Positions 1-12,013 of a stretch of DNA of 64,000 nucleotides are shown here, piece by piece. Below the pieces are notes generated by a model. The model saw only the letters and a program-made list of their open reading frames with translations. It did not search any database and was not told the DNA's origin. This DNA is from Clavelina lepadiformis (taxonomy: Eukaryota; Chordata; Ascidiacea; Aplousobranchia; Clavelinidae), in NCBI RefSeq assembly GCF_947623445.1, contig NC_135241.1:374501-438500 (forward strand), written 5' to 3'. A program made the translations under genes and the position numbers. How positions within the stretch are numbered: the first letter of the stretch is position 1; every line of letters begins with the position of its first letter.

Positions 1-417
1 GTGGACGAACAACTACAGACAAGAACAAAAACGACAGAAGAACGAAATAGGACCAAGAACGAAATTGTTGATGAAATTATGCGAGAAATTAAGGAATCAT
101 CAGTGCTGAGGTCGTCTCCCTCTCTGGCCCTTCCTCCCATCTCTGTAACAAAAGACATAATTACGTAATAAGAGGAGCTGACGTAAGCCTAATAACACCG
201 GCCCCATATGGGCAATTGAACATGTTCAGGATTTCACAGAAATAAGAAAAGTCGAAGCGTGAAAGCGCACAAGTGTCATTGTGACGCAATAACTGTTGTC
301 AATCGCGCATCCGGTCGTGTCACCAAAATGGTTGGTTGGTTGTTTCAGGCGTCACAACCGATCGACCATGAACTTTACATGAAGTTATCATCGCATATTA
401 CATGAACTTTAACCAAC

Positions 418-3400
418 TCACCCCTTGACGTGTCTCCTGCGCCCCCCAGCGACTTGACCTTGACCCGAGTTAAGTTCAGGGCAGAGGGCTTGAACGTGGC
501 CGCGAACACCGCAATGGTAGCAGACGAGGAAGGACCTGGAAAGATCGATGGAATCTTAACTGTGGTCTTGCTGGTGACCTTGCTATTCCAAACAACTTAC
601 TGTCTGTTGGATGACGTAGGCAATGTGACTGCGCCACTGGTGACGTCATCTTCTTCTATCCAGTCACTCTCACGAGGGTTGTTCGTTTCTGATTGGCTGA
701 ACTCTATGACATCAAAAGCACAGCATATTAATACCATCCCAAGTATAAGATTAGAGAAGATAGAGTAGAGATTCTTTTCGTCATAATGGCGCTGCATTGT
801 CCTACAAACGTCACAAGCAGGAGGCCAGAACACAGACCAACCTCTATCTGGCATTATCGGCTGGTAGTCACCGGCAGAATTGGAAAGCATTCCACTATCA
901 CTGCTGCTTCGCTTCAACAATATTTTCCTCTCTGCAAGAATGAGAGCAAGTTCAACTCGCCACACAGACATCACAAGCAGTTCTTACATAGACATCACAG
1001 ATAATTCTTACATAGACATCACAGATAGTTCCTACATAGAGATCACACACAGTTCCTACATAGACATCAGTACCATGCCTGTCTCCGTCTCCACTTCTTG
1101 ATCTTGTTCCTCGTGAATCTTCCGATGTCGATGATAACAATTTATCCGAATTAGACAACTTTTCATGTTCTATTGCGTTACAATTCAGCTCAGTGACATC
1201 ACTGAAAGATTGTGCGTCAACAATTGTATCGCTTTGCACCGCTGGGCAACCAAAATCCCCTCGATCTGGAAAAGAGTTAGTCGATAAAAAGTTTCATAAA
1301 ACTTTTAATAAATTTCTCCTTGAAATTAGAGAGTTCTGTTTCAACCAGACACAGAATCATTTGCAGAAGATCGTTAAAATTTACCTTTGTGGTCGGTAGG
1401 GTCCTGTCTTGTAGCTGGGCCGGTCTGTATATCAAGTAATGTTGGAAAAACAAAATAATATCACACAGCTTAATAATAACCGGCATTTAACCCTGTGCTT
1501 TGAAACTAGGCGGACCAGTTTGAGCCATTGTTAGTGTGATGCTAAGTTATGAAAACTTCAACGATTAAGCAGACAAACCTGGCCATCTTGTGGTAAGAAT
1601 TTCTCCTGGTTTTGAGGGGAATTTGTTCGTTTCTTGTAAATCAGGTCAAACACATTCTACAAAAAGCACAGTGCAATCATTACGTCATGTGAGCATCTTG
1701 GCATCAAGTATCCATCGACATCTTACCTGTATTTCAGGAAACTTGTCAATATAAGCAAGCAGCTGGTTTGAACCAAGAGCATCACGAAGCTTAAAAATGT
1801 TCATCGGGATCTGGAAGTGGCAAAATTCTTCGTACAATTCGGGAAACCTTTGCATCTGCAACAATGAAAACAAGTGACGTCACAATGACATCATAGTGAT
1901 CCAGACGACGATGGGATTGGTCGTTTATATACGTTTATTTATACCTCGGCGCTCATCAGAGGTTGAACAAGGGCAGTAGGAAGCATGCCCCATATATGCT
2001 GCTGTTGGTGGATCAGGTCGGCCCAAAAGCGCTTGATATCAGCCGGTGGTTCCCCCATTCTGAAAATTTTTTTTATAGCATTTGATGCCAATCCAACAAT
2101 AGACATCATACTGATAGCAGCAACTCACATCGCAGAGTTGACGAATTGGTTTGAGTTTTCCCCGTACAAGATGAGCGTGAGAAAGCGGAGACATCGTTGG
2201 GCCGATTTGTTCCAACCCTCAGTGGTGCACGGAGTCCATACCTCTGGCATCGCGGGTTGCGTGGAATGACCCGATCGTGGAAAGAAAGCCTTGGAATTGG
2301 GTGAAAGTTGGCTGCTTTGGGGGTACAGCCGATTGAAAGAGGGGCCGGGGGAAGCATGAGTGGGGTCCATCGAGCTGGGTGTGGGTGAGTGTGAAGGAGG
2401 TGGGGGTGAACTTTTGCTCAAATCACTTTCAGCAACGGAGTTTATCTGATCTGATTGGTCAGCTTTCTGCTTCAAAGTGTCGACGTCATCACGACGCTGC
2501 GCATCGGGTCTGATGCAGGAGATCTTCTTCAGCTCATCGAAGTCGAGAGCGTCCGTCATTCCTCGACACTCGTGCATGTGCTCTGGGAGGAGGTTGTACT
2601 CACCACCGACATCAAACAACGCGGCATCCGGACTTTTATCCGCCGATGTTTCAGATGTGGCTTCGTGCCAATCATCATCTGTCACAACTTTGCCACAAAC
2701 TTCATCGTTGTCGTTGTTGTTTAGATCGACCGATGTTGTATCTACGCCCTGTGTAGCATCTTTGGCAACTGCATCTATGTTTTAACAAGCAGTCTGTTCC
2801 AAGACACACCATAGACATCAACTAAAGGTTCTGGTCAAATAAACAAGAGAATGAAACACGAGCCATAACAAACCTTGCACGGGTGGAGGTGAGCTGCTTT
2901 GGCTTAAAATTTCGTTGGAATCTGAAATCGACAAGATCGGGGCAAGATGGGCCGTTGTGAGCGGGTCCAGAGGTTCAGCTGAGATTTTCACATATTTGCT
3001 GATAGTGATGTCATAATACAAGCATTATGATGAAATGAAACAATACTTACACAATATACAGAGTGAGGGAGATGTGGCACGAGAGTTCGGTTTCTTCTCG
3101 GTCTGTGAAAGAAATTGCAACAGTCAGACAACACGGAGTTCGAATAAAACCTGATCCTACGCATGGAAATAAGCAAGCCTACTTGATTGGGAACAAGATC
3201 TTCCGATTTTAATTCAACTTTTTTTGTTCCTGCTTCAGATTTCGTTGGATTCAAAACGTCTCTCACAACAGGGACTTCCCCTTTATGTAGTCTTATATCT
3301 TGACAAAGCTGAATTTAAATTAAGATAAAATGAAGGTGAAAAGCCTTAGGTCCAGTTTACAGTTAACACTGGTTGAAGGAATATCACATCCAACGTTGTG

Positions 3401-6400
3401 TAACTTTCAATTCAGTCAATGCATAATAAATGACTCGACTATAATAATATTTCAACTTCTGCAGCAGCTTCATTTCCACCTTTGCCTTTGAAGGATCTGC
3501 ATCGTCTGAAAAATCTTTGATTGAAGTTTCCTTTAAATATTCGACTCATCTGCACACAACTTACCTTCCTTGAGCAAGCTTGATGCGTTCGTTCCATCCA
3601 AGCTGACTTGGGCAGCCCAGGGCCGAAGAAGTTCGTGGTGAAGGAAAGTTATCTTTAGAGATGGTTTCAAATTAGCTCAATCAATTACTTATTTAGCAAC
3701 GTTTCAGCTGATTGAAAAATTACCTCTTTTTTAAACTTGACTTTCAATTCAATTGAGTTTTCAAGCTGCTTCGTAATTCGTCGGCGAACATTCGCTGAAA
3801 TTTCTGGAAATACTTTGCCATTTGGTGAATCAACTCCATTGAAACTAACTTTGATCGCCTTCGAATAAAATTCAATAATCGCCCGAACACAAGCTTGCAC
3901 ATCATCAGTTCGGAGTCACAGCAATTAAAATACAACATGAAGCCACCAAAGTAAAACAAATGATAAATGTGTTTTGTGTCGCTCTCACCAACGGGTTGAT
4001 CTTCTCCAAGCATGGGATCACCTTGTAGAAGTGAACTTTATCACGAGCGACAAACTTACAAGACATCTCATAGTAGTCAATAGGGTGAATTATTACATCA
4101 CGTGGTCCTTTGTCCTAGAAATCAGGAGATTGGAACTTATTATGTTGAAGGTCACTTCATTTGAAGGGAGGCGGCAAACCACAATTGTTAACGATGCACA
4201 TCAAGATGTTGACTCGGAGAAGTTAACAACGATCTTCACCCATCGCTTTCTTCCTTTCTTTCTGTCATCATGCTCCTGCAGAGTGTAAACGCATCTCATC
4301 AGATGCGGGAGTTCAGGGTTTTGAGTCTTCGCGATCACGACAGACCACTCATTACTTTCAACTTCGTGTTCCGGGATCAGAATTAGTTTGTTCTCCTCCA
4401 AGCTAAGTCTGGGGAAAAGAGAAAGTTGACATTAAACGAGATCCCATGACGTATTATTCACATGGCTTGAGTTGATCATAACTTCTGTTAAATAACGAGA
4501 ACTTACTGCAGGTAATATTGCAGAGCGGCGAGAATCCACTTTCCGTGGCTCACCAAAGCTGGGTGTGGGAAGAAGAAAGCAGCACGAGCCCCACTCAGCA
4601 TCGTGCGGGTGATAAAACTCTGCGGGATCACATATTCGCTATCTTCACTGGGCTGAGTGCACAGTGATGAGTTGATGTCAGTGTTTTCAAGAATGTCGCC
4701 TTACAAAGGATGCTAAATTACTTCCACTAATAAATTATTACTCTAGTTTGTCCCGCAACTATGCTCTGGTGTTGCAATGACGAAAGACTTTTGTAAAATC
4801 TGCCCAAGCCTCTGAAAACATTTTTACTCACTTGCAGAATAAAAAGACATCTTTGAGATCCGGAATGTCTTAATGTCCACCGTGTGGTCCATGTCAAACA
4901 GACCGCGATCCACCTCCAAGTACGGACCAAGTTCATCATTCGAGTTGCCAAGCAACGCATCTCTTACCAATGCTTCCAGTGTTTCAATCTGAGATTTTGA
5001 AAAATGTTGGTCAGAACTTGACATTACACTTGAACAAAACTGAAGCAAACGTGACTCATCTACGTCAAAGATGACTCGTACCTCTGACTTGAATTTTGTC
5101 TCGTCAAGATCTTTGTCCTCGTCGGATATTTCATCCAATAATCCACGGCAACTCTAAATATAATTCAGGTTCACCTTCACTTGAACTTTATCAAAGATAT
5201 GAACAATGCATATTACTGGCTTGGCCAGGGTCGACAACATGCAGAAATGTGGTAATTGTGACCTCACAGTACAAAAGCTACAGTGTGACCTTTAACATGA
5301 AATTATTAACACTGGAATTTAAATGGAGTCATAAAACAAAAACTTTTTCAAAAGTTCTGGTTTAATCTGTTTCACTTTCTTCTGAGAAAGATTTCTCATC
5401 TTATTTCCAATTACCGTCTTTTACGAACCATAAGGCGCACTGTCAATAAATTGCTTTGATTAGTTTTTTGTTCATACATAAGGCGCACCAGGCTATAAGG
5501 AGTATGGGTTACCGTATAAAGCTCATTAAAATACGCTGCGCGCATGCGTGCTAACGCATGCATGCGCATACGCATTATGATCCATACATTAGGCGCACAA
5601 TCAATTTATGAGGGAAAAAAAGGATTTAAATTGCGCCTTATGGTCCGTAAAATACGGTAATTCCCAATTATTAATTATTATTATTATTATTGTTACATTA
5701 TTATTTGCCAGTTTAACTTGAGCAAAAGAAGTATTTTAAATTTAAGTGACATGACCCCATATAACTACCCAAAATACTGACTTTAAACAACATACAATGT
5801 ACATCATGATACATGAAGTGAGTGTTGAGGTCTGGTATCGTGTTGAGATGCAAAATACAGTTGATGGCGATGTGCCAACCACTTTGATAAAACCAGGCTT
5901 AAATATTTTGTAAAACCTGCTCATTTGCACTCACTTTCACGATGTTGTTGCTCAGCTCTTTCAGTTTATCTCGTGTTAAATCCGCTTTTTCACAAATTTT
6001 GCTCATCTTCGCTTCAACCTCCCGATTTAGATCTTTCTCCTTCGAATTAAGTTGATCGGTGATGTAATTGTAAACCTCCATCAGCTGCGAGTGAATTGTC
6101 TTTCGTGCAGCTTCACCACTTGAAAAAGAGTTTTCATTGTAAAATATTATCCGCCCGAAACATGTTTCCAGCAAAATGCCTCCTTGTCAATCACTGTGAA
6201 GAGTTTGCTGAGCAAGAACGACCTGAACCTGCCGGGAAATTAAATTGATTTTCAACTTACTTGGATTTCTTGATTGAAGTTCTCACGTTCAACTTCACAA
6301 TCTCACTTTCAATTTTTTCAACTGAAGAACTAAAAACAAAGGCTTTTGTGATGAAACAATATAACAACTTGCAGAAGTAGACGAAAATTCTATAAAACAA

Positions 6401-7144
6401 ATTATTGAACATGACAATATGGTTAATCAAGAAATGATGCATGAAGAATTTAATTCAAAAGAAACATGCAAAGTGGAACCGCATAATTTCAGTCACTTCT
6501 GGCGTCCATTAACAACTCAGCACACCCAAGCTGCCAGTACAATCATGTTTTATTACAAATCACTTTCGGAAAACAAGCTAAGACACTCAAACCGTTACAG
6601 TTAATTTCAGTTTTAGTTGTGAAAACATTTTCTTGTTTTAAATAGTTAAAAATCATTCGCTAAAAATAACTGTGCTAACAAAGATTGAGTTTCCAGAAGC
6701 TACGGCTAAAATGTTCCGATATGAATAAGAATGAACCAATACGGCAAAGACAACCAACATATTAAATTATCTGTCTCAAACTCACAGCTGAAAACCTTTG
6801 ATCTGGTTTTGTAGATGCTCCCTTTTGTACTGGGCTTGTAGCGATTTTGTTTGGTGAAGAAGAAAAATCCCTTTATTGTGATGCGAAAATTTGCAGTTTT
6901 CGCAAATAAGAACACCACCGTGTAAATTAATTTCTGAAAAAAATACAAGCATGACTTGGTTGCTAAAGTACAAGGTGTACTATAGAAGTGAAAAAGCTGA
7001 TTTGCAACATTAAAATAGACACAAAAGATCAAAATAAAATGAAGGAATGGCAACATAACAACCTATACCTGCAGGGTTGATACAAGTTGTGCAAATATAA
7101 GCAGCCTCCCCCTGCTCACAAATCTCACATTTCATGTTGTCCAT
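418..7144 (-). CDS. B-box / coiled-coil protein with Tudor-like middle and C-terminal CCHC zinc knuckle
   Basis: Many exons read on the minus strand. The exon at about 7144-7071 starts MDNMKCEICE and holds CxxC pairs. The next (about 6935-6785) continues the B-box with CENC and HH residues and runs into a helix. Exons at about 6310-5925 are coiled coil. Exons near 5155-5072, 4988-4832, 4698-4510, 4412-4248, 4112-3995, 3900-3720 and 3660-3560 join in compatible phases. The 3900-3560 part resembles an extended-Tudor (SN-like) fold: a core like AIKVSFNGVDSP, then a helix and a VSLDG strand. A Pro/Ser-rich exon lies at about 2780-2130 and helical exons at about 2060-1730. The last exon (about 531-418) reads CYHCGVRGHVQALC, a C-x2-C-x4-H-x4-C knuckle, and stops at 418-420. 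I do not recognise a named orthologue. B-box plus coiled coil is TRIM-like; Tudor plus knuckle would suit an RNA or germ-granule scaffold (inference). The first exon(s), any RING, and the one-gene model are uncertain. Confidence 0.5.
962..1070. repeat. 24-bp minisatellite, five copies
   Basis: The 13-mer ACATAGACATCAC (with small variants) starts at 962, 986, 1010, 1034 and 1058, an exact 24-bp period. It lies between two inferred exons of the minus-strand B-box/knuckle gene (1264-1075 and about 930-800). Because 24 is a multiple of three, the array is open on the minus strand in the frame of the upstream exon and would read as an eight-residue repeat of the type CDVYVGTV. Confidence 0.85.
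5411..5660. mobile_element. MITE with 29-bp terminal inverted repeats, TA target site
   Basis: The left end (5411-5439) and the reverse complement of the right end (5632-5660) match at all but two positions. Both begin TTACCGT and end CCATAAGGCGCA. A TA dinucleotide flanks CCGT...ACGG on both sides, which fits a TA target duplication as in Tc1/mariner-type elements (family inferred). It is 250 bp long with no coding capacity and lies in an intron of the B-box/knuckle gene. The centre contains alternating GCGCATGC-type sequence. Confidence 0.8.
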
Positions 7145-10100
7145 TGCACGACTAATATATTCCAACTTAAGCTGAATAAGAATGAATATGGAGTAGGAAG
7201 TAGTGAGTGAGTGATGATGCAAATGCATAACAAGACAATGGTAACCTAAAACACACCATTTTAACGTGTACACAATATGTGAAGTCACAAGAATTTCCTA
7301 TACCGAGTAAGTTCACGAATTCAAATCATGGAGCTACTTTCTATTTATTTATTTTAAGAGCGACATGACGTGACTTGTGTGAACTGTCTATTCCATACAA
7401 ATCATTGCCGATCTCGCTTAATTGAGATTACGCTAAAACTGTCAACCTCCTGCTGGTGTAAGCCAGACAGCAAAACCAGAATAGAAATAATTGCAGTTTT
7501 TGAATAAAAAATTCTGCACGCACAAGAACAAATTTTCACATGACATCATAAACAACGCAGTGCACAGTTCTCTCTCAACCACTCTCTTTAAAATGATCAG
7601 AATTTGTCCTCATTCATGCAATCATGTAGATTTATAGTTTATGTTAACAAACAGCAAAGCTTTAGTGAAGACTGTAGAGTTTGGCAAATGCGAAACTAAC
7701 AAGTGCACACAAGGTCAAGTGCATCTGGGCCATAATGCGGTTCGAGCCGAAATTCTTGAATGTCAATTCACTGCATAAAAACTAAATAAATTGGGGCTTA
7801 AGTGAAAAAGGTCAACGCCTAAAATTTATTTCAATGTTTTGTTTATTAATCATGGATTCGCGTTTAAACAACCATCTTCGACATGTTAAGTGCGGTCTGG
7901 TCGTGAAGTTAGGCGTGCAAGTTGATGAGTCTAGACGGCTACGTGCGTGCACCACACTTTCCACAAAGGTATAAAGTTGTGGCAGTTTTTAATAAAAATG
8001 CAAATTGAGACTTGAGAGCTTAGAGACAGCCTACCCTGAAGCTTCAATCCGGAAAATGATGAACCGAAGCAGAAAAGGTTCCTTTGCTATTAGCAGTGTG
8101 AATGAAAACGACAAAACACTATAAAAAGCCGAATGTGACAACATGCGTATGTCATTTTATAACGTAGTTGCGTGAAAAATATGTCTGTTACACAGCTCCA
8201 CCGGTACCGGGGAGGGTGGACGAATGAAAGCAACTTCAATGCATTCCAGTGCAGGAACCCGCGGGAGTTTTTCGTGTTGTCTGTCAATCATGCTTCCATA
8301 GACATGGTATAAAATGATGATTCTTCCGTTTTGTTTGAAAACATGAACGATTATCTTATTATAAAAATAATCTGTAAATAAGGCTGCGTGAGACTATTTG
8401 CTTGTGAGATTTTTGTTTGTACACCTCCTCCGCTTATGGTCTCCCAAATTTTGCTCCATTGATCGCCAGGAGTCATGCGTCTTAGGTTCGAACTTGGAAG
8501 CTGCTACTATAAATTAGAAATCTCGATAAACTGAAAATAGCATTTTCATTATTTCATAAGTTTTTGCAGAGATTTTATATTTTTGAAGACATAAACTTGC
8601 TTTAAAATCAAGACATTGATCAAGACCAAAGTTCATTGCACAACACAAGTCGAATTTTAAATTTTTTCAGCTAAAAAAGCATTAGAGTTAGAGTTTTCCG
8701 CTCTAAGTTTGGAACATGGTCATTTCGAAGTTTATCCAACAGCGACCTTCAAACCAGTTTCAGCAGATTGTTTTAGAAAACCGAATGATAACTTAATGGA
8801 CCTGCATTAAATTTTTCTGAGCCCAACCCAATGAAAACAGAGATGAAGAAGTCGATATTTTCGCAGTAACCACTTTTATCAGGAAGAAAAATTGAAATCC
8901 AAATTCATTAACTTTTTTTATCTATACTTATGCACATGGCAGGAAACCATAATTATTGCTCGTATTATGCTCACAGACGGAAAACATCCACTCTGTATTT
9001 TTGACTTATCTAGTAACTGAAACCAAAACTATATCTTGTCTGAAGTTCTGAACGCTACCTTATTGAAACTAGTAACTATGCAAAGTAGTTGAAGTGACTT
9101 AATAATTTTGAAAACGCAAAGCGATTAAATAAAAACGTTGCCATAAGTGTTAACAACATAGGATGCTCTTTGCAAAATTAGCTATGCATGTGTATTCGAA
9201 GGCTTTAAGCCAACATGAACATGATACAGTATTATACATGTCTATACTGCTACGATTCATGTTTTATCCACCAAAATAATATGAATTTGAACACGCACTG
9301 AGCTTATTACAACAGCTGGCATTTTTTTATGAACTTTACGTTTCAATTTAGATTTCATAACGTCTGCACTGATTAGGTAAAACTGTAAACTTAATTAACT
9401 TACAACGAATGCTTAGTGACAAGGTCTTATGACATCAGGCTTGATTGTGGCTCTCCACTCAATGTCGGCTAAAATCAACACACTGAGCAAAATGAGAAGT
9501 AATTCCACCTCAACCATTATTGCGTTAAGTAGAGTTAACGACTCAAAGGCCAAGTGTTTTTGTAAATATTAGGATGCCTGAAATTGCTTGATTTTATTTT
9601 CAGGCACGACTCACAAAATAGCAGCTCAAGAGAATAACAACTTGAAAGTAAATAAAGGTTACAACGCAAAATACATCAAACAACGAAACTCACTCTTCAT
9701 ATAAGGCAATATGTGGCAAGCATGCAGATGAGTTTGGTAAAAGACCTGACAACGTTTATGATAAAAAAAATGATTCCAAAACTCAACCATTGAAAATGAT
9801 TAAATGCAAAAAAACGTCTCGCCTAAAAGGCAAATTAGGACTGTTTAAACAATCGCCACAAATCAAAATATTGTCCCTTTTAATAAGCTTACTACTGTAT
9901 GTCATGCAGTTTACCAGACTCATCAAAAATAAATAGAAATCATGTATATCCAGTATGCGACAAATACCGTACCTAAGAGACTTGCTGCAGTCGGGTGTTG
10001 AGATGATCTGCAAAATATCTTCAACAAACATGTTAAAATGACATCATAATCCTCTTGTAATCAGCCATAGTTTAGTTTGTCAACTTCAAATTTGGGTTAA

Positions 10101-10591
10101 TTCATTAAGAAGTAAAAATAAAACAGACATTTCAATTTTATACTCCACCGATTAAAGGCTTTTTGAGTTCCATCACTGAGCACAAACTAGTAAGGACCTG
10201 TTGTAAAAATACAGTGTGAAATATTTTGAACAACTCAGTCTGAATCTATTGGTAGCCCCTTATCATGATTACGCAGACAATATCTTCTAACTGAGTTTAT
10301 GAAATGTAAAAGATACGCTAAGATAAAGATCTAAAAAATAACCGACATTTAAATTAGAATGTAGGTTGTAGAAGAACTTCAGTTGGAGCGAGATGAAACC
10401 TGGTGAAATAAAAACAGAGCATAACAAATGCAGAGATCAGACACAAGGTGCTTGCCACATAAATGCCACAGAAAAATATCAACAAGTTTATCAACACTAG
10501 CCATGAGAAAATGAAACCGACCATTAGTCAAGTGTGCAGTTTCGAACTTGTCTTGTTTTCCCATTTTCAGTTATAAAAACGACAAAGTTCT
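7145..10591. other. Region without a recognised gene
   Basis: AT-rich sequence between the B-box/knuckle gene and CREBZF. A short minus-strand stretch at about 9980-10010 has an acceptor-like TTTGCAG and a donor-like AG|GTACGG and could be a small exon of a neighbouring gene, but no family is recognisable. 5' exons of the B-box gene may lie here. No tRNA, long ORF or clear transposon was seen. Confidence 0.5.
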
Positions 10592-11449
10592 TCATGAATT
10601 ACAGCCATGTGTGGAATGAGTTTCATTGCACATGGAACACACTTCAAATGAAAGTTTACCATCTGATACATGAAGGCAAACACCAGGAGACACACTACTG
10701 TTGCTTTCCAAGCTATCAGTTGTGTCAAGTTTTCCTTGCTTTGGGTAGTTGTGATCATCATGAGATAATCCGAACTTTCTTTTGACTCCTTTAAGCTGCG
10801 GCTTGACCAATGTGATACCGGGAGCTTTGGCAACTATGTTCAGCAACTGTGACAATTCACTTTCGTGAGCTAAGACTGAACGCAAGTAATCCACCTCTTG
10901 CTTCAGGTCTTCAACAGTGCTTTCAAGTTTATTTACTTTTATGCATAAAGATTCCTTATCTGTTCGTAGCGTTTTCACATCATTTTCAAGCTCTTGCATA
11001 TAATTCTTCTTTTTCTCGCGATTCCTGCGAGCTGTCTTTGCATTTTTCGACATGCACGGATTTTTTTTTGTAATGTTTGTTTCAGACAGACTGTGGAAAT
11101 TGTAATTCAATTTTTCTTGTCCTCCATCACTGAGGCTGACACTATGCTCTGAACCTGCTGTTGGACTGTTCACATTTGCAGACGGAGGGATAGACAGGAA
11201 GCTTTCGTAGCTGGATTGTCTGTTTAATTCAGAAAGTGGTAAGTCGCACAATTCAGCAAACAACTCCCCAGTAGCGCTATTTTCATCACAGTCACTTTTG
11301 CTGCTTTCGTACGGTGGAGTCAGCACTTGCACCCTGTCCACAATGAGTGGCGGATCCCACATTTCACCAGCAATGCTGTTTTCACTACTAGATAATAGAG
11401 AACAAAAATCATTTTCCAAAAGAAACGAACCATCGTTAAGGTAGTTCAT
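10592..11449 (-). CDS. CREBZF: bZIP transcription factor, CREBZF (Zhangfei) type
   Basis: Single-exon gene encoding 285 residues from ATG at 11449 to TGA at 10592; upstream in-frame codons lack a better ATG. An acidic/Ser-rich N-terminal half is followed by a basic region (about residues 135-149, KNAKTARRNREKKK). A regular leucine zipper has Leu at about 154, 161, 168, 175, 182 and 189. The helix ends YLRSVLAHES, as in vertebrate CREBZF (YLRAVLANE), and the C-terminus holds GVCLHV...FEVCSMC, matching the family's Cys-bearing tail. CREBZF proteins are nuclear co-regulators that dimerise with or modulate other bZIP and stress factors; like the vertebrate protein, the basic region has Asn-Arg (RNR) where most bZIPs have Cys/Ser-Arg. 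The call rests on the zipper boundary plus the tail motif. Confidence 0.85.
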   Translation of the reverse strand: MNYLNDGSFLLENDFCSLLSSSENSIAGEMWDPPLIVDRVQVLTPPYESSKSDCDENSATGELFAELCDLPLSELNRQSSYESFLSIPPSANVNSPTAGSEHSVSLSDGGQEKLNYNFHSLSETNITKKNPCMSKNAKTARRNREKKKNYMQELENDVKTLRTDKESLCIKVNKLESTVEDLKQEVDYLRSVLAHESELSQLLNIVAKAPGITLVKPQLKGVKRKFGLSHDDHNYPKQGKLDTTDSLESNSSVSPGVCLHVSDGKLSFEVCSMCNETHSTHGCNS

Positions 11450-11975
11450 CACTACCAAGTAGTCTCATCGGCCGAAATAACAGCTTAAAGTTTCGTTTAA
11501 GCTGTTACTGTTACAGGCTATAGGCCAGTCGATTACAGTATTAGCTTAACTTCAAAAACAAACGCAACCGAGCAAAGTTTAAATGCCAAGTTATCTTTCC
11601 AGAATATTTTAATCCTGATGCAAACCACTAGGCCAGTTCACAAACAGCCGAAACGTCTACACACAAAACTTTCCAATTATTGCGAAACCGCGGACTTACA
11701 AACCTGATAAACAAAAGATCGTGAAAACGTAGGTCTTACGTTCTGCCAAGTTGCCAATTTAAAATTATTCGTTTGATAACTTAGGTATAAATAAATTATA
11801 AAAAACATTTATTTTAAATTAACCGATATAAATTACTACAAAAAGTAAAAATTTAATTTTTTATTAAAAATTAAATGTAAAATACAAAAATATTATAGTG
11901 TAATAACATTAAAAATTTTCACAAAAATTTTTTGTATGTTCATTTAAAACATAATGGCAACACCTAGCAAATATA

Positions 11976-12013
11976 CGCGCATGCGCATTAAAGAAGCCGT
12001 ATGCGCATGCGCA
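11976..12013. promoter_or_regulatory. Pair of NRF1 consensus sites upstream of CREBZF
   Basis: CGCGCATGCGCA at 11976-11987 and the perfect palindrome TGCGCATGCGCA at 12002-12013 both fit the NRF1 consensus YGCGCAYGCGCR. They lie about 530-565 bp upstream of the CREBZF start codon in an otherwise AT-rich stretch. Function is inferred from motif match only. Confidence 0.5.

Noticed and set aside
430-768. 112-codon plus-strand frame with a hydrophobic stretch
   Set aside because: It starts at GTG and is antisense to the zinc-knuckle and neighbouring exons of the minus-strand gene, which explain the sequence better.
2455-2785. Plus-strand frames opposite the Pro/Ser-rich exon
   Set aside because: Shadows of the minus-strand coding exon at about 2780-2130.
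8430-8505. GGTTCGAA motif suggesting a tRNA B box
   Set aside because: No matching A box or foldable tRNA in the right spacing on either strand.
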